Origin: Bordetella parapertussis
GTDB lineage: Bacteria; Pseudomonadota; Gammaproteobacteria; Burkholderiales; SG8-41
NCBI GenBank assembly: GCA_945861275.1
Contig: CAMATZ010000028.1
Coordinates: 1-64,000, forward strand
DNA length: 64,000 nucleotides
Direction of reading: 5' to 3'
Positions 45,868-57,203 of the stretch are shown in pieces. The notes beneath the pieces were generated by a model. It worked only from the letters and a program-made list of their open reading frames with translations, ran no database searches and was not told where the DNA came from. Within the stretch, counting starts at the first letter, position 1; each line of letters starts with the position of its first letter. The position numbers and the translations under genes are program-made.

Positions 45868-46232
45868 GAACTCCCCGGACACAACGCCTGAATCTTGCCC
45901 ATCAAGCGCGGCAACTCCACCGGCTTGGTGTCAAACTCATCGCAACCCGCCTCGAGCGCGGTTTCACGCGCACCGGCCATGGCGTGCGCGGTCAGCGCGA
46001 TCACCGGAATATGGCGTGTTTCCGCTGACGCCTTTAACTGACGTGTCGCATCCCAGCCGTTGAGTACCGGCAGACTCAGATCCATCAGGATCAGATCGGG
46101 CTTCTCGCTGCCCGCCATGGCCACGCCCTGGGCGCCGTCCATCGCGATCAGCACCTCATGGCCCGCGCGCATCAGGCGTTTTTTCAGCACGTAGATATTG
46201 TCGTCGTTATCTTCGACGTAAAGAATTTTCAT
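45864..46232 (-). CDS. Single-domain response regulator (CheY-like)
   Basis: A 122-residue receiver domain with acidic pocket VEDNDDN, phosphoacceptor D51 in [14 protein letters not shown], and conserved LTAHAM and DTKPVE (the K of the active site). No output domain is present. It is encoded directly after the hybrid kinase (4-base overlap), so it is likely a phosphate target or sink of that kinase. The phosphatase scrap that follows suggests the locus once encoded an output phosphatase. Confidence 0.92.
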   Translation of the reverse strand: MKILYVEDNDDNIYVLKKRLMRAGHEVLIAMDGAQGVAMAGSEKPDLILMDLSLPVLNGWDATRQLKASAETRHIPVIALTAHAMAGARETALEAGCDEFDTKPVELPRLMGKIQALCPGSS

Positions 46233-49200
46233 GGCCTCCCGGTGCTCCCGGCCTCACTTTTGTCATTCGATTCGACCTTACTTTCGATCGCTGCGCCGGC
46301 ATCGGCACGCTTCACATAGGCCGCCAGCGTGCGCCCCACTTCCTGCAATATTGTATCGCGCTCCGAGGCGTGCTTCTGAATAATGCGATCCACGCCATTG
46401 CTCAGGCGCTGGCGCTCTTCCGCGGTCAAATCCTTGGCGGTGGCCACCAGCACGGGAATTTCCCGCCACTCGGGCCGGCGCCGCATTTGATCGAGAAACT
46501 CAAAACCGTCCATCTCCGGCATCATCAAATCAAGCACGATGATATCGGGGGTATTGCCCGCCAGATAATCCAGCGCGTCCTTGCCGTTGACGGCTTCACC
46601 GATTCGCCAGCCCTCGCGTTCCAGCGCAGAGGACATGCTCTTGCGAATCATGTCATCGTCGTCCACCAGCAGCACGTGTTGTCCCTCAGCGCCGCAAATT
46701 TTGCGTATGGCATGGCTCAGCTTTTCGCGGTTCACGGGCTTGATCAGATAGTCGGTCGCGCCCAGTGAGTAACCGCGATTTTTTTCGTCCACGATCGACA
46801 TCAGTACCACCGGTATGTCCGCCAGTATCGGATCGCCCTTGATCGCAGCCAAAACCGTCCAGCCGTCAAGGTCAGGCATCATCACATCGAGCGTAATCGC
46901 CGCGGGACGCAGTTCGCGCGCGCGCTTGAGTCCTTCGATGCCGCCCTGCGCGGTGACCACGGCAAAACCTTCGCGCACCAGATAACGCTCGGTCAATTCC
47001 AGCACCGTTACGTCGTCGTCAATCACCAGTATCACCGGCAGGCTGCCCGGCGCGGCGGACCCGGCGCGCAAGCCCGACAAGGTGGAGCCCGCCGCGCGCA
47101 GCGATTGCACCGGCTGCACCGGCGCTTGGACGACCGCTGGCACCCGCGCCGGCAGGCGCAGCGTGAATATCGACCCCTTGCCCTGCTCGCTCTCGACCGT
47201 CACATCACCGCCCATCATCTGGCAGATACGCCGGGTAATCGCCAGGCCCAGCCCGGTGCCGCCATACTTGCGCGTGGTCGACGCATCGGCCTGCACGAAA
47301 TCCTGAAACAGCCTGTCGAGCTGTTCCGCTGTCATGCCGATGCCGGTATCGGTGACCTTGACGGTGATCCAATCCTCTCCATGCTCCGCCGCGCGGCTCA
47401 CGTCAAAACTAACCTTGCCGCGCTCGGTAAACTTGTTGGCGTTGCTGGCCAGATTAAGCAGCGCCTGCCGCACGCGCGTCGAATCGGTAAACATTGAGCC
47501 GATATCCGCAGGACAGTTGACCACCAGTTCGTTGCCGGTTTTCTCGGCCAGCGGTTGTATGGTCTTGACCACATCGTCCACCAGCGGCGCCAGCAGAAAA
47601 TTCTCCGCATGCAGCTCCATCTTGCCCGCTTCGATCTTCGACAAATCCAGAATGTCGTTGATCAACGCCAGCAGATGGCGCGCGGCACGCAACACCCGGT
47701 CCAGCGGCTCCAGTTCATCCTCACGCTCCAGATCCACCGCATCCTCATGCAGCATTTCGGTGACGCCGATAATGGCGTTGAGCGGCGTGCGCAATTCATG
47801 CGACATGTTGGCGAGAAATTGCGATTTGAGCTTGCTCGCGACTTCGAGTTGTTCGCCCTTCTCCTGAATCTGCTGAAATAAACGCGCGTTCTGAATCGCC
47901 AGTACCGATTGCGCGGCAAAAGCCTGCAACAGCGCCACCGTGGAATCGGGGAAGTATCCTGTTTCCGTGCGGCGAACCACCAAAGCGCCTATCACCTGTT
48001 CATCGCGCATCAGCGGCACGCCAAGATTGGAATGAATACCTTCGCTCAGCATCAGTTCGCGCAGCCGATAGCCGGTTTCTTTTTCAATATCGGGAATCTG
48101 CGCCGGGCTGCGCTCCTGAATGCAGCGCGCGCCGACTGTGGTACTAGCCGCGCCTATGCGTGATTGCTTGAGCGCCGCCAGCATCGCCGCGCCAACGCCA
48201 AAATTCGCCTGCGGTGTCAGCAGCTGGCCATCATTATCGAGCACATAGATAGTGCCATCCTTGGCGCCTGCAATCTTGACCGCCTGCGAAACGATTTTCT
48301 CCAGCACTTCCTGCATATCCAGCGACGAATTCACCGCCTGAGCCACTTCGCCCAGCACTTGCAGTTCGGCCACGGTGCGATTCAATTCCTGCGTGCGCGC
48401 TTCGACCTTTTGTTCCAGCCCGCGCTGCGCGTCTTCGAGTTGCGACGCGGTGTGGTTGAATTCCTCGGCGAGGGACTGCAACTCGTCGCCGGTGCGCACT
48501 TCAATGCGATGGCCGAGCTCGCCGCGACCCACGCGCGCAGCGCCTTCCTGCAAACTGCGTATCGGCGCCACCATGCGCCGCGCCAGGAACGCCGCCACCA
48601 AAGCCGACAGGCCGAGACCCAGCAACAACACGCCGAAACTGCGGATCAGACGCGGACGAAATTGCGCCTGCACTTCATTCAGCGGACGCTCCACAAACAC
48701 CAGCCATCCCAGTGCCGGGGAAACCGCGTGCGCTATCAACGCGCTCTGGCCATCGCGCCCTGGAGCTACTGTAAGTAATTGATTCAAATCATTTTTTTCA
48801 TTGACCTGCGCCAGCGCATTAGCGACCTGCGGTAACTGGGAAAGATCCTTGCGCCGTAATGAGGTCACCACATCGGGGTGGGTAATCGCGCGGCCGTCCC
48901 CATCGACAATATAGGCATAACCTTCGCGCCCGGAACGCACCTGCGACGCGGCATCCCAAATCGAGGTGAGATTGATTTCCGCGATGGTGACATCGGCGTC
49001 TTTGCTCCCGCTCGACAACGCCACTTTCAGGCGCGGATCGGTGTTGTTGCGGTAGTAAACCGCGCCATGGAAAATTTGGCTGCCACGGCCTTTCTGAAAC
49101 TCCGCGCTGCCCGAAAAATCGACGCCGCTGTCTGCCTCAGCAGGTGCGCTGCGCGATATGACCAGCCGCTCCTTGCCCTGTCCATCCAGCAACTGTATGC

Positions 49201-49504
49201 CGGCGATATCCGGCACATCGCGCAGCAGACGATTGAATTCGGCCGCTTTGTCCACTAATTGCGCGGACGCCGACGCCGTCACCGTGCCGCGCACTTGCGC
49301 CGCAATCGGTTCGATGAACTGCTCAATGCGGCTCACCACCGCGGCCGCTTTCTCGCGCTCCAGTTCCGTGGTAACGCGCTTCAGGTCTTCGTATGAGGCG
49401 TACAACTCGATCACGCTGGCGGTGGTCAACACCGCGCCCACCAGCAGCAGAATAACCACCAGATACTTCCAGAACAGCTTGCCGCGAATCAACGATAGGG
49501 ACAT
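46229..49504 (-). CDS. Hybrid sensor histidine kinase with HAMP, GAF and two receiver domains
   Basis: A 1091-residue inner-membrane protein. Order: membrane segment near 12-30, a periplasmic Cache-type sensor to about 280, a second membrane segment, HAMP (about 310-363), coiled coil, GAF (about 400-545), HisKA with H569 in [10 protein letters not shown], HATPase with [10 protein letters not shown] and [10 protein letters not shown], then two receivers with D873 ([12 protein letters not shown]) and D992 ([12 protein letters not shown]). It can pass phosphate to its own receivers and probably to the single receiver downstream. The periplasmic signal is unknown. A short gap precedes the dehydratase gene. 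Confidence 0.93.
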   Translation of the reverse strand: MSLSLIRGKLFWKYLVVILLLVGAVLTTASVIELYASYEDLKRVTTELEREKAAAVVSRIEQFIEPIAAQVRGTVTASASAQLVDKAAEFNRLLRDVPDIAGIQLLDGQGKERLVISRSAPAEADSGVDFSGSAEFQKGRGSQIFHGAVYYRNNTDPRLKVALSSGSKDADVTIAEINLTSIWDAASQVRSGREGYAYIVDGDGRAITHPDVVTSLRRKDLSQLPQVANALAQVNEKNDLNQLLTVAPGRDGQSALIAHAVSPALGWLVFVERPLNEVQAQFRPRLIRSFGVLLLGLGLSALVAAFLARRMVAPIRSLQEGAARVGRGELGHRIEVRTGDELQSLAEEFNHTASQLEDAQRGLEQKVEARTQELNRTVAELQVLGEVAQAVNSSLDMQEVLEKIVSQAVKIAGAKDGTIYVLDNDGQLLTPQANFGVGAAMLAALKQSRIGAASTTVGARCIQERSPAQIPDIEKETGYRLRELMLSEGIHSNLGVPLMRDEQVIGALVVRRTETGYFPDSTVALLQAFAAQSVLAIQNARLFQQIQEKGEQLEVASKLKSQFLANMSHELRTPLNAIIGVTEMLHEDAVDLEREDELEPLDRVLRAARHLLALINDILDLSKIEAGKMELHAENFLLAPLVDDVVKTIQPLAEKTGNELVVNCPADIGSMFTDSTRVRQALLNLASNANKFTERGKVSFDVSRAAEHGEDWITVKVTDTGIGMTAEQLDRLFQDFVQADASTTRKYGGTGLGLAITRRICQMMGGDVTVESEQGKGSIFTLRLPARVPAVVQAPVQPVQSLRAAGSTLSGLRAGSAAPGSLPVILVIDDDVTVLELTERYLVREGFAVVTAQGGIEGLKRARELRPAAITLDVMMPDLDGWTVLAAIKGDPILADIPVVLMSIVDEKNRGYSLGATDYLIKPVNREKLSHAIRKICGAEGQHVLLVDDDDMIRKSMSSALEREGWRIGEAVNGKDALDYLAGNTPDIIVLDLMMPEMDGFEFLDQMRRRPEWREIPVLVATAKDLTAEERQRLSNGVDRIIQKHASERDTILQEVGRTLAAYVKRADAGAAIESKVESNDKSEAGSTGRP

Positions 49505-49520
49505 GGACTTAGCGCTCCGG

Positions 49521-51254
49521 TTAGCGGATGCCGCGCGGGACTTTAAGCGTCAGCGGCGGCGCCAGGAATTCAAAGTCGCAACCGCGGTCGGCCTGCGTGA
49601 CTTCGTTCATGAAGAGTTTGCGGTAACCGCGGCTGTCTTCCCTGCGCGGGCGCGGTTTTTTCCACAGCTTGCGGCGGGCTTCGAGTTCTTCATCCGAAAT
49701 CAGAAGCTCGAGTGTGCGCGCCGGCACGTCGAGCTTGATCCTGTCGCCGGTTTTCACCAGCGCCAGCGGTCCGCCCAATGCGGATTCGGGCGTCACATGC
49801 AGCACAATCGCGCCGAACGCGGTGCCGCTCATGCGCGCATCCGAAATGCGCACCATGTCTTTCAGGCCTTTTTGCGCGAGCTTTTTCGGAATCGGGATGT
49901 AGCCCGCCTCCGGCATGCCCGGCGCGCCTTTAGGTCCGGCGTTTTGCATCACCAGGATGTCGTCTTCTTTCACATCCAGTTTCGGATCGTCGATGCGATT
50001 CGCCAGATCCTCCAGCGACTCGAACACCACCGCGCGGCCGCTGTGCTGCATCAATTTCGGCGTCGCCGCCGCCTGCTTGATGATGGCGCCTTCGGGCGCG
50101 AGATTGCCGCGCAGCACGGCGATGCTGCCGCCCTTGAAAATCGGATCGTTGAACGGACGCACCACATCCTGCTTCCACGCCGGCGCCGCAGCCTTGATGT
50201 TTTCGCCGAGCGTGTCACCGGTAACCGTTAACGCATCGAGATTGAGCAACCGGCGAATCTCGCGCAGCACCACCACCAGGCCGCCGGCCTTCTCCAGATC
50301 CTCCATGTAGTGCTGGCCCGTGGGTTTCAGATCCACCAGCACCGGCGTCTCGCGCCCCATCTTGTCGAAGGCATCCAGATCAATCTGTATGCCCAGCCGC
50401 CCCGCCATCGCCGTCAGATGCACGATGGCGTTGGTCGAGCCGCCCACCGCCAGCAGCACACGCAGCGCATTCTCGAACGCTTCGGGCGTCATGATTTTAT
50501 CCGGCGTCAATTTCTCTTTGGCCATCGCCACCGCACGCGCGCCGGTGGCTTCGGCGTGACGCAGCCGGTCGGCCATCACCGCCGGCGTACACGCGCCGCC
50601 GGGCAGCATCATGCCCATCGCTTCGGTGCATAACGCCATGGTGCTCGCGGTGCCCATTACCATGCAGGTGCCGGCCGAGGGCGCGAGTTTGTTATTGATC
50701 TCGCCGATTTCCTGCTCGGAAATTTCGCCCGCTCTGAATTTTCCCCAGAAACGCCGGCAGTCGGTACAGGCGCCGAGGCGCTCGCCTTTGTGATCGCCGG
50801 TAATCATCGGCCCGGTTACCAGCATGATCGCCGGCACATTCGCGCTGGCGGCCCCCATCAGCAGCGCCGGCACGGTTTTGTCGCAGCCGCCGATCAGCAC
50901 CACCGCATCCACCGGCTGGCCGCGTATCATTTCCTCGGTGTCGATCGACATCAGGTTGCGCAAATACATGCTGGTGGGATGCGCGAACGATTCATGCAGC
51001 GTGATCACCGGGAATTCCACCGGCAAGCCGCCCGCCAGCATGACGCCGCGCTTCACCGCCTCAATCAGCTCGGGCACATTGCGATGGCAGGCGTTGAAGC
51101 CGCTGAAAGTGTTGGTGATGCCGATGATCGGCCGCTCCAGCGCCTCATCGGTATAGCCCATCGCCTTGACGAAGGCTTTGCGCAGAAACAGGGAGAATTC
51201 TTCATCGCCGTAAGCCGTGAGGCCCTTGCGCATGCCACGTTTGGGTGATGCCAT
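49521..51254 (-). CDS. IlvD/Edd family dehydratase (dihydroxy-acid or sugar-acid type)
   Basis: A 577-residue protein of the IlvD/Edd family. Iron-sulfur cluster cysteines are in [16 protein letters not shown] and [12 protein letters not shown]. The family includes dihydroxyacid dehydratase and sugar-acid dehydratases such as arabonate and gluconate types. Sequence features such as GHRNVP-type [12 protein letters not shown] do not settle which. No ilv genes are adjacent, so a catabolic sugar-acid role is quite possible. It lies 16 bases upstream of the kinase gene on the same strand. Confidence 0.88.
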   Translation of the reverse strand: MASPKRGMRKGLTAYGDEEFSLFLRKAFVKAMGYTDEALERPIIGITNTFSGFNACHRNVPELIEAVKRGVMLAGGLPVEFPVITLHESFAHPTSMYLRNLMSIDTEEMIRGQPVDAVVLIGGCDKTVPALLMGAASANVPAIMLVTGPMITGDHKGERLGACTDCRRFWGKFRAGEISEQEIGEINNKLAPSAGTCMVMGTASTMALCTEAMGMMLPGGACTPAVMADRLRHAEATGARAVAMAKEKLTPDKIMTPEAFENALRVLLAVGGSTNAIVHLTAMAGRLGIQIDLDAFDKMGRETPVLVDLKPTGQHYMEDLEKAGGLVVVLREIRRLLNLDALTVTGDTLGENIKAAAPAWKQDVVRPFNDPIFKGGSIAVLRGNLAPEGAIIKQAAATPKLMQHSGRAVVFESLEDLANRIDDPKLDVKEDDILVMQNAGPKGAPGMPEAGYIPIPKKLAQKGLKDMVRISDARMSGTAFGAIVLHVTPESALGGPLALVKTGDRIKLDVPARTLELLISDEELEARRKLWKKPRPRREDSRGYRKLFMNEVTQADRGCDFEFLAPPLTLKVPRGIR

Positions 51255-51362
51255 TATTAGTGAATCCTTGATAAAGCAGACTTGCCAAGTATCGCATGAC
51301 TGCCGCTATGGATAAAGCGCGGATGTCCGTTAGCGCAGTAAACCGCGTTTGTCGTAGCCAAT

Positions 51363-52292
51363 TCACTCCGGCATCGGCTTGCCCTCTTCCAGATTGGTCA
51401 GGCCCTTGATCGCGCGATACAGCATCCAGATCACGGTAGCCATCAGCACGAAGAATCCGATAATGATCACCGCCGTGGCGAGGCCCACGCACGCCCATAA
51501 CAGGCACCACCAGAAAGTGCGTATCTGCCAGCGGAAATGCGATTCCAGCCAGGTGCCTTCGACATCCTTGCGTTTGAGGTAATTGATGATCACCGCCGCA
51601 AAGAACGTGATGCCGACCGCCAGCGACGACAACTGCAGTATGTATACGATGCGCGCGATGTCCTTGAGCAATTTTGTTGCGGCGTCCGCACTCGCCGGGA
51701 CGCCAGCGGGCGTCTGCGCCCGCGCCACGGCATCGCGCGCCGCCTCGCGCTTGATGAACACCCAGCACAAGAGGCCGATGGCCACACTGAACCCTGCAAA
51801 CAGCAGTCCGATGGCGCCAAAGATCACCGCGAACAGGCCAAACAGAAACCCCCGGCTCGCCGAGAACACGCGCTGCGGGAAATCGCCCTCGATAATGATT
51901 TCGTAGCGGCCGGGCCTGGTGACTTCAAACTTCGCCACCGAGTTGCGCGAACTGTTGCCCAGACTCGAACTTACGTTCAGACTCGGCGAAACTGCGAGCG
52001 CGGTGCCGCCCTCCGCTTCGAGCACCGTTACGCGCGCAGCCGACGGCAGTTTTTCGGATTCGTCGTAACTGCGCCCTTCAAATACCGTGCGGTAGTCGTT
52101 CCACACCCTATAGCTGCCGGGCTTGTCGAAGGTCACAGTGTGGCGGCCCGGCCCGATGAACTGCGACCCCCGATCCATGGACAACACGAACCACGCGATC
52201 AGCGCGACCACGGCAACCACGGTTGCAACAGCCACAGCGCCTGCGGCCACGTACCACCCATTACCGGGAACAGCGGGCGCTTCAATCGTCAT
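51363..52292 (-). CDS. Unknown membrane protein
   Basis: A 309-residue protein from the ATG at 52290-52292. Hydrophobic segments lie near residues 15-38, 155-185, 215-240 and 270-300. Between the first and second is a beta-rich extracytoplasmic region of about 110 residues (starting near GPGRHTVTFDKPGSYRVWND), and the C-terminus ends in a short charged tail. I do not recognise a characterised family. The extracytoplasmic part may sense or bind a ligand. It is monocistronic. Confidence 0.65.
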   Translation of the reverse strand: MTIEAPAVPGNGWYVAAGAVAVATVVAVVALIAWFVLSMDRGSQFIGPGRHTVTFDKPGSYRVWNDYRTVFEGRSYDESEKLPSAARVTVLEAEGGTALAVSPSLNVSSSLGNSSRNSVAKFEVTRPGRYEIIIEGDFPQRVFSASRGFLFGLFAVIFGAIGLLFAGFSVAIGLLCWVFIKREAARDAVARAQTPAGVPASADAATKLLKDIARIVYILQLSSLAVGITFFAAVIINYLKRKDVEGTWLESHFRWQIRTFWWCLLWACVGLATAVIIIGFFVLMATVIWMLYRAIKGLTNLEEGKPMPE

Positions 52293-52436
52293 GACTCGTC
52301 TCCACGCGAAGGGTTGCGCGAAAAAAGGGTTGCGCACATTCTACGCGTGTTGGCGCGCAGTCAACGCCTCGATAACTCAGCGCGCCGGCGTTGGTGGAAT
52401 TCGCTAGAATGCGCTCTTCATTCATCGGAGGGAACC

Positions 52437-53171
52437 ATGCCCCAGTCCAAGACTACGCTCGGCCGCATGCCGCGCGACGCCATCCGCATGCTCGACATTC
52501 CGCGCCCGGCCAAGGCTATCATCAATGCTTTCATGGCGCTGGTGGATCTGACCGGCACGCTGTCCGATGCGTGCGACGAACTGGGCATCGTCGCGGTGAT
52601 TCCCGCCTATCAAATGCCGCCGGTCAACAGCGGCCAGCGCATCGTCGGCCCCGCGCTCACCGTGCGCAACATCGCGCGTGATGTGCAAATCCACAAAGCC
52701 GCCAACGAAAAGACCAACACCCAGGGTGAAACCGAAGCGCACAACCTCGCCGAACCCGGCGACGTACTGGTGATGCAAGGCGTGATGGGCTGCTCCAATA
52801 TGGGCTGGCAATCGGCTACCATCGCCAAAAGACAAGGCTTCATCGGCGCCGTGGTCGACGCCACGGTGCGCGACCCCGATCAATATCGCGGCATGGGTTG
52901 GCCGGTGTGGTGCCGCGGCTTCACGCCGATCACCGGCAAGTGGCGCATGCAAACGGTTGAAGTCAACGGCACGGTGGAAATTCGCGGCGTGCCGTGCAAA
53001 CCCGGCGATTTGATCTGCGCCGATGAAGCGGGTGTGGCGATCATTCCGCAGGACAAGATTGCCGCAGTGCTGGAAATTTCGCTGAAGATCGACGGCGCGG
53101 ATAGCAAGCGCAAGGTGGATATCGACAAGGGTCTGGCGATCAGCGATTTAATCACTAAAAAATACAAATAA
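52437..53171 (+). CDS. RraA-family protein (HMG/CHA aldolase-like)
   Basis: A 244-residue protein from the ATG at 52437 with GGAGGGAA upstream. The RraA fold motif GAVVDATVRDPDQ contains the arginine and aspartate that bind substrate and metal in 4-hydroxy-4-methyl-2-oxoglutarate aldolases. These split oxoacids to pyruvate, while the related RraA protein inhibits RNase E. Length and context (two sulfatases downstream) favour the catabolic aldolase or related lyase. It starts the RraA-sulfatase-sulfatase-OxyR run. Confidence 0.85.
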   Translation: MPQSKTTLGRMPRDAIRMLDIPRPAKAIINAFMALVDLTGTLSDACDELGIVAVIPAYQMPPVNSGQRIVGPALTVRNIARDVQIHKAANEKTNTQGETEAHNLAEPGDVLVMQGVMGCSNMGWQSATIAKRQGFIGAVVDATVRDPDQYRGMGWPVWCRGFTPITGKWRMQTVEVNGTVEIRGVPCKPGDLICADEAGVAIIPQDKIAAVLEISLKIDGADSKRKVDIDKGLAISDLITKKYK

Positions 53172-53186
53172 ATCAACTACTTACAC

Positions 53187-54653
53187 ATGAAACCTAGCAA
53201 CATAATCTTCATCCTCTCCGACGAACACAACAAACGCGTGCTCGGCTGCAGTGGCCATCCGATGATCAAAACACCGAATCTCGATGCGCTCGCCGCGCGC
53301 GGCACGCGCTTCACCAATGCTTACACCAACTGCCCGATCTGTGTGCCGGCGCGCGCCTCGTTCGCCACCGGGCGTTATGTGCATGAGCATCGCTGCTGGG
53401 ACAACGCCATTGCCTACGACGGACAAATTCCGTCGTGGGGCCATCGCCTGATGGCGCAGGGGCATCATGTCACTTCCATCGGCAAACTGCATTACGCCAG
53501 CGGCGATGATGTCAAGCGCAACGGCTTCGATGAGGAAATTCTGCCGATGCACATCGTTAACGGCGTCGGTGATTTACTGGGGCTTATCCGCGATGAACTG
53601 CCGCGCCGCAAAGGTGCGGCCAACCTCGGCCCGGAGGCAGGCCCCGGCGAATCGGAATACACACGCTATGATCGCGCCATCGCCGACGAAACGGTAAAGT
53701 GGCTCAGGAACGAAGCGCCCAAGCACACGAGCAAACCCTGGGCTCTGTACGTGGGCTTTGTCGCGCCACACTTTCCGCTGATTGCGCCGCAGGAATTTTA
53801 TGACCTGTATCCGGTCGATCAAGTGCCCTTCCCCGACATGTATGCGCAGGATCAACGGCCGCGCCATCCGTTCACCGACGCCATGCGCAAAAGCATGTGT
53901 TACGACGAGGCGTTCGATGCGCCGATGGTGCGGCGCGCGATTGCGGCATACTTCGGACTCACCACCTTCATGGATCACAATGTCGGCCGCATTCTGCAAA
54001 CGCTCGAAGCGCTCGGCATGCTCGACAACACGCGCATCGTCTATAGCTCCGACCACGGCGACAATCTCGGCACGCACGGTATGTGGGGCAAATCAACCAT
54101 GTACGAAGAATCCGCCGGCATCCCGATGATTATGGCGGGGCCGGATATTCCGGCTGGCCGCGTGTGTGACACGCCCGTGACGCTGGTTGATGCGTTCCCC
54201 ACGTTCGTGCAAAGCGTAGGTGCAAAATTCGAAGCCGCTGACGCCACGCTACCGGGCGCGTCGCTGATCGACATCGCCAATGGCAAGGCGCCGCAACGCA
54301 CGGTGTTGTCCGAGTATCACGCGGCAGCATCGATTACCGGCGCCTCAATGATTCGCTGTGGTGAGAATGGTCAATACAAGTACGTGCATTACGTTGGGCT
54401 GCCGCCGATGTTGTTTGATCTTCACGCTGATCCGTATGAGCGCACCGATCTGGGCCGCGATACAAAATACGCCGCTGTGCTCGCCGCATGCGAGGCCACG
54501 CTGCGCACTGTGGTCGATCCCGACGTTGCCAACCGCGCGGCCAAAAAAGATCAAACCACGCTGATCGAAAAACACGGCGGCAAAGCGGCCATACTCGGCA
54601 AAGGCACCTTCCGCTACTCGCCACCGCCGGGCGTCAAGGCGGCGTATCACTGA
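53187..54653 (+). CDS. Sulfatase (choline-sulfatase-like)
   Basis: A 488-residue protein without signal peptide. It begins NIIFILSDEHNKRVLGCSGH (D12 metal site), has formylglycine motif C52-V-P-A-R, then GKLHYASG and SSDHGDNLGTHGMWGKSTMYEESAGIP, which is typical of choline-sulfatase-like enzymes. It hydrolyses organic sulfate esters after conversion of Cys52. It is 15 bases after the RraA gene and followed by a paralogous sulfatase. Confidence 0.92.
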   Translation: MKPSNIIFILSDEHNKRVLGCSGHPMIKTPNLDALAARGTRFTNAYTNCPICVPARASFATGRYVHEHRCWDNAIAYDGQIPSWGHRLMAQGHHVTSIGKLHYASGDDVKRNGFDEEILPMHIVNGVGDLLGLIRDELPRRKGAANLGPEAGPGESEYTRYDRAIADETVKWLRNEAPKHTSKPWALYVGFVAPHFPLIAPQEFYDLYPVDQVPFPDMYAQDQRPRHPFTDAMRKSMCYDEAFDAPMVRRAIAAYFGLTTFMDHNVGRILQTLEALGMLDNTRIVYSSDHGDNLGTHGMWGKSTMYEESAGIPMIMAGPDIPAGRVCDTPVTLVDAFPTFVQSVGAKFEAADATLPGASLIDIANGKAPQRTVLSEYHAAASITGASMIRCGENGQYKYVHYVGLPPMLFDLHADPYERTDLGRDTKYAAVLAACEATLRTVVDPDVANRAAKKDQTTLIEKHGGKAAILGKGTFRYSPPPGVKAAYH

Positions 54654-54741
54654 GCATGCGTGACGGTTTGTTTTTAAAGGCCGGGCGCGAACGCAGCGCC
54701 CACATCGGCAAGCAGGCGGGCATGGTTCTCGATTGAATGCC

Positions 54742-56220
54742 ATGACCCAGCCCGCGAACCTGATTTTTTTTCAATCCGACAATCACAACCGCGCGGTCAC
54801 GGGCTGCTACGGCCACGCGTTCGTCAAGACGCCCAACCTGGATCGCATCGCCGCATCCGGTGTGCGTTTTGAGCATGCCTACAGCACCAGTGCGCTGTGC
54901 TGCCCCGCGCGTGCCGCGATTGCCACCGGGCGCTATCCGCATCAAACCGGCTTTTGGGATAACGCCATTGCTTACGACGGCAGCGTGCCGAGCTGGCATC
55001 ACCGTTTGCGTGAACAAGGCCTCACGGTTGTAGCCGTCGGCAAGCTGCACTTCCGCTCCGGAAAAGACGACAACGGCTTCACCGAAGAAATCGAAGCCAT
55101 GCACCTGCACGACGGCAAGGGCGCAATCAAGAATTTGCTGCGCGGCTATGACGCCGAGCCGCCGAAAGACGACGGCAGCTTCTGGAAGCTCTATATGAAT
55201 CGCTCCGGCGTGGGCGAAACGCACTATCAGGAATACGACCGGCGCATCACCGCGAAATCGATAGCCTGGTTAAAAAGCCATGCGCACAACGGCGGCAAGC
55301 CGTGGGTGTTATATGTGTCATACATCAGCCCGCATCCGCCGTTCACCGTGCCCAAGCGCCTCTACGATTTATACCCCGAAAAAGACATGCCGCTGCCCGC
55401 GGGCTTTAGGCGCGGCGAGCGCAGTGAACATCCCGCCACACAACATCTGCGCCACATGGACGGCATGCTCGACATCACAGATGAAGCCGCGCTGCGCCGC
55501 GTGGCAGCGGGATATTTTGGCCTGATCACGCATATGGACGAGCAAGTGGGCGAGGTGATGCACGCCGTCGAAGAACTGGGTTTGCTCGCCAACACACGCA
55601 TTGCCTACACCAGCGATCACGGCGAGCTGTTCGGAGCGCAAGGCTTGTTCGGCAAAAAGAGTCTTTATGAAGCGAGTGTAGGCGTGCCACTGTTGCTGTC
55701 GGGGCCGGGCGTACCCCAAAGCAAAGTGTCGCGGCAAATTGTCTCGCATGCGGATTTATTCCCCACGCTGGTCGAGGGTGCTGGCGCGGCACTGACCGAC
55801 GCAGATCGTGATTTGCATGGCGTATCGCTGTGGCCCGCCGCAAACGGCAACGATGCAATACGCACCGGCTTCGCCGAGTATCACGCGCAAGGATCCAAAG
55901 CCGCCGCGTACCTGTTGCGCGAAGGCGCTATGAAGCTGATCTATCACGTGGGCATGCCGGCGCAGCTATTCGATCTGGAGCGCGATCCGAACGAGTTACA
56001 CGATTTAACTGCCGTTGAACCTGCCATCGCGCAAGCGCTGGAAAAAAGACTGCATGACATCTGCGATCCAGAAGCCGTCGATGCGCGCGCCAAGGCCGAT
56101 CAACGCAAATGGGTCGAGTTCTGGGGCGGGCGCGAAAAAGTCGCGGACACGTCGCAAATTCTGTTTACGCCACCGCCAGGCGTATCCAAAGAGGAAGCCT
56201 GGGCCATTAAGAGTCCCTAA
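54742..56220 (+). CDS. Sulfatase (choline-sulfatase-like), tandem paralogue
   Basis: A 492-residue protein from the ATG at 54742. It shares layout with the preceding enzyme: NLIFFQSDNHNRAVTGCYGH, formylglycine motif C53-C-P-A-R, GKLHFRSG and TSDHGELFGAQGLFGKKSLYEAS. The WDNAIAYDGSVPSWHHRL stretch closely matches the first copy. The two probably arose by tandem duplication and act on related sulfate esters. It ends 4 bases before oxyR. Confidence 0.92.
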   Translation: MTQPANLIFFQSDNHNRAVTGCYGHAFVKTPNLDRIAASGVRFEHAYSTSALCCPARAAIATGRYPHQTGFWDNAIAYDGSVPSWHHRLREQGLTVVAVGKLHFRSGKDDNGFTEEIEAMHLHDGKGAIKNLLRGYDAEPPKDDGSFWKLYMNRSGVGETHYQEYDRRITAKSIAWLKSHAHNGGKPWVLYVSYISPHPPFTVPKRLYDLYPEKDMPLPAGFRRGERSEHPATQHLRHMDGMLDITDEAALRRVAAGYFGLITHMDEQVGEVMHAVEELGLLANTRIAYTSDHGELFGAQGLFGKKSLYEASVGVPLLLSGPGVPQSKVSRQIVSHADLFPTLVEGAGAALTDADRDLHGVSLWPAANGNDAIRTGFAEYHAQGSKAAAYLLREGAMKLIYHVGMPAQLFDLERDPNELHDLTAVEPAIAQALEKRLHDICDPEAVDARAKADQRKWVEFWGGREKVADTSQILFTPPPGVSKEEAWAIKSP

Positions 56221-56224
56221 CCTA

Positions 56225-57166
56225 ATGACACTCACCGAACTCCGCTACATCGTCTCGGTCGCGCGCGAAAAACATTTCGGCCGGGCCGCCGAAAAGTGCT
56301 TCGTCAGCCAGCCCACGCTGTCGGTGGCCATCAAAAAACTTGAAGCAGAACTCGGTGTGGTGCTGTTCGAGCGCAGCGCCAGCGAAGTGCGCGTCACCGC
56401 CGTGGGTAACCACGTAATCGAACAAGCACACCGCGTGCTCGAGGAAGCCTCGGCCATCAAACACATCGCCGCCGTCGGCAAGGATGAACTCGCCACACCG
56501 CTGCGTTTTGGCGCCATCTACACTGTCGGTCCCTATGTGACGCCGCAATTGATCCCGCTGCTCCACAAGCGTGCGCCGCGAATGCCGCTGCTGATACAGG
56601 AGAACTACACCGCCAAACTCGGTGCGATGTTAAAGAACGGCGAGGTCGATGTGATTCTGCTGTCGGAACCCTTTTCTGAACCCGGCATTGTGACGCAAGC
56701 CGTTTATGACGAGCCGTTTCGGGTGGTGATGCCGGCGAGCCACCACTGGGCAAAAAAGCCGCGCATCGCGGCAGCGGACTTGTGCAGCGAAACACTGCTG
56801 TTGCTGTCCAGCGGCAACTGCTTTCGCGATCAAGTCATGCAAACCTGCGCCGGCGCAAAACGTGCAGTTAATGCGGGCTTGCAGCAGAGCCTCGAAGGCA
56901 GTTCGCTTGAAACCATACGACAGATGGTCGCGTCGGGCGTGGGTATTACAGTACTGCCGTCCACCGCCGCCGAATCGCGCACGGCGGATACCAAACTCAC
57001 CGCCATGAGAAGTTTCAGCGCGCCCGAACCCACACGCCGCATCGCGCTGGCATGGCGCAAGAGCTTTCCACGCGCATGCGCGGTGCAGGCCGTGCGCGAG
57101 GCGCTGCTGGCGTGCAAGCTGCCCGGCGTGACGCTGCTGCCACGGGCTACGCCGGTCGGGCATTGA
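56225..57166 (+). CDS. oxyR: Hydrogen-peroxide-sensing regulator OxyR
   Basis: A 313-residue LysR-family protein. The N-terminal helix-turn-helix (TELRYIVSVAREKHFGRAAEKCF) matches OxyR, and the regulatory domain carries C199 (GNCFRDQ) and C208 (TCAGAK), the same numbers and spacing as the redox cysteines of E. coli OxyR. Peroxide oxidises C199 and forms the disulfide that activates transcription. It follows a sulfatase gene by 4 bases, so it is probably cotranscribed, unlike its usual solitary position. Rubrerythrin lies downstream with a candidate OxyR site. Confidence 0.93.
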   Translation: MTLTELRYIVSVAREKHFGRAAEKCFVSQPTLSVAIKKLEAELGVVLFERSASEVRVTAVGNHVIEQAHRVLEEASAIKHIAAVGKDELATPLRFGAIYTVGPYVTPQLIPLLHKRAPRMPLLIQENYTAKLGAMLKNGEVDVILLSEPFSEPGIVTQAVYDEPFRVVMPASHHWAKKPRIAAADLCSETLLLLSSGNCFRDQVMQTCAGAKRAVNAGLQQSLEGSSLETIRQMVASGVGITVLPSTAAESRTADTKLTAMRSFSAPEPTRRIALAWRKSFPRACAVQAVREALLACKLPGVTLLPRATPVGH

Positions 57167-57203
57167 TTTGCGTCATAACTATCCCAATATCCGGTAGTCA
57201 CAG

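Noticed and set aside
51537-52436. 300-codon N-terminal extension of the RraA frame
   Set aside because: It is antisense to the membrane protein gene, and a strong ribosome-binding site precedes the internal ATG at 52437.
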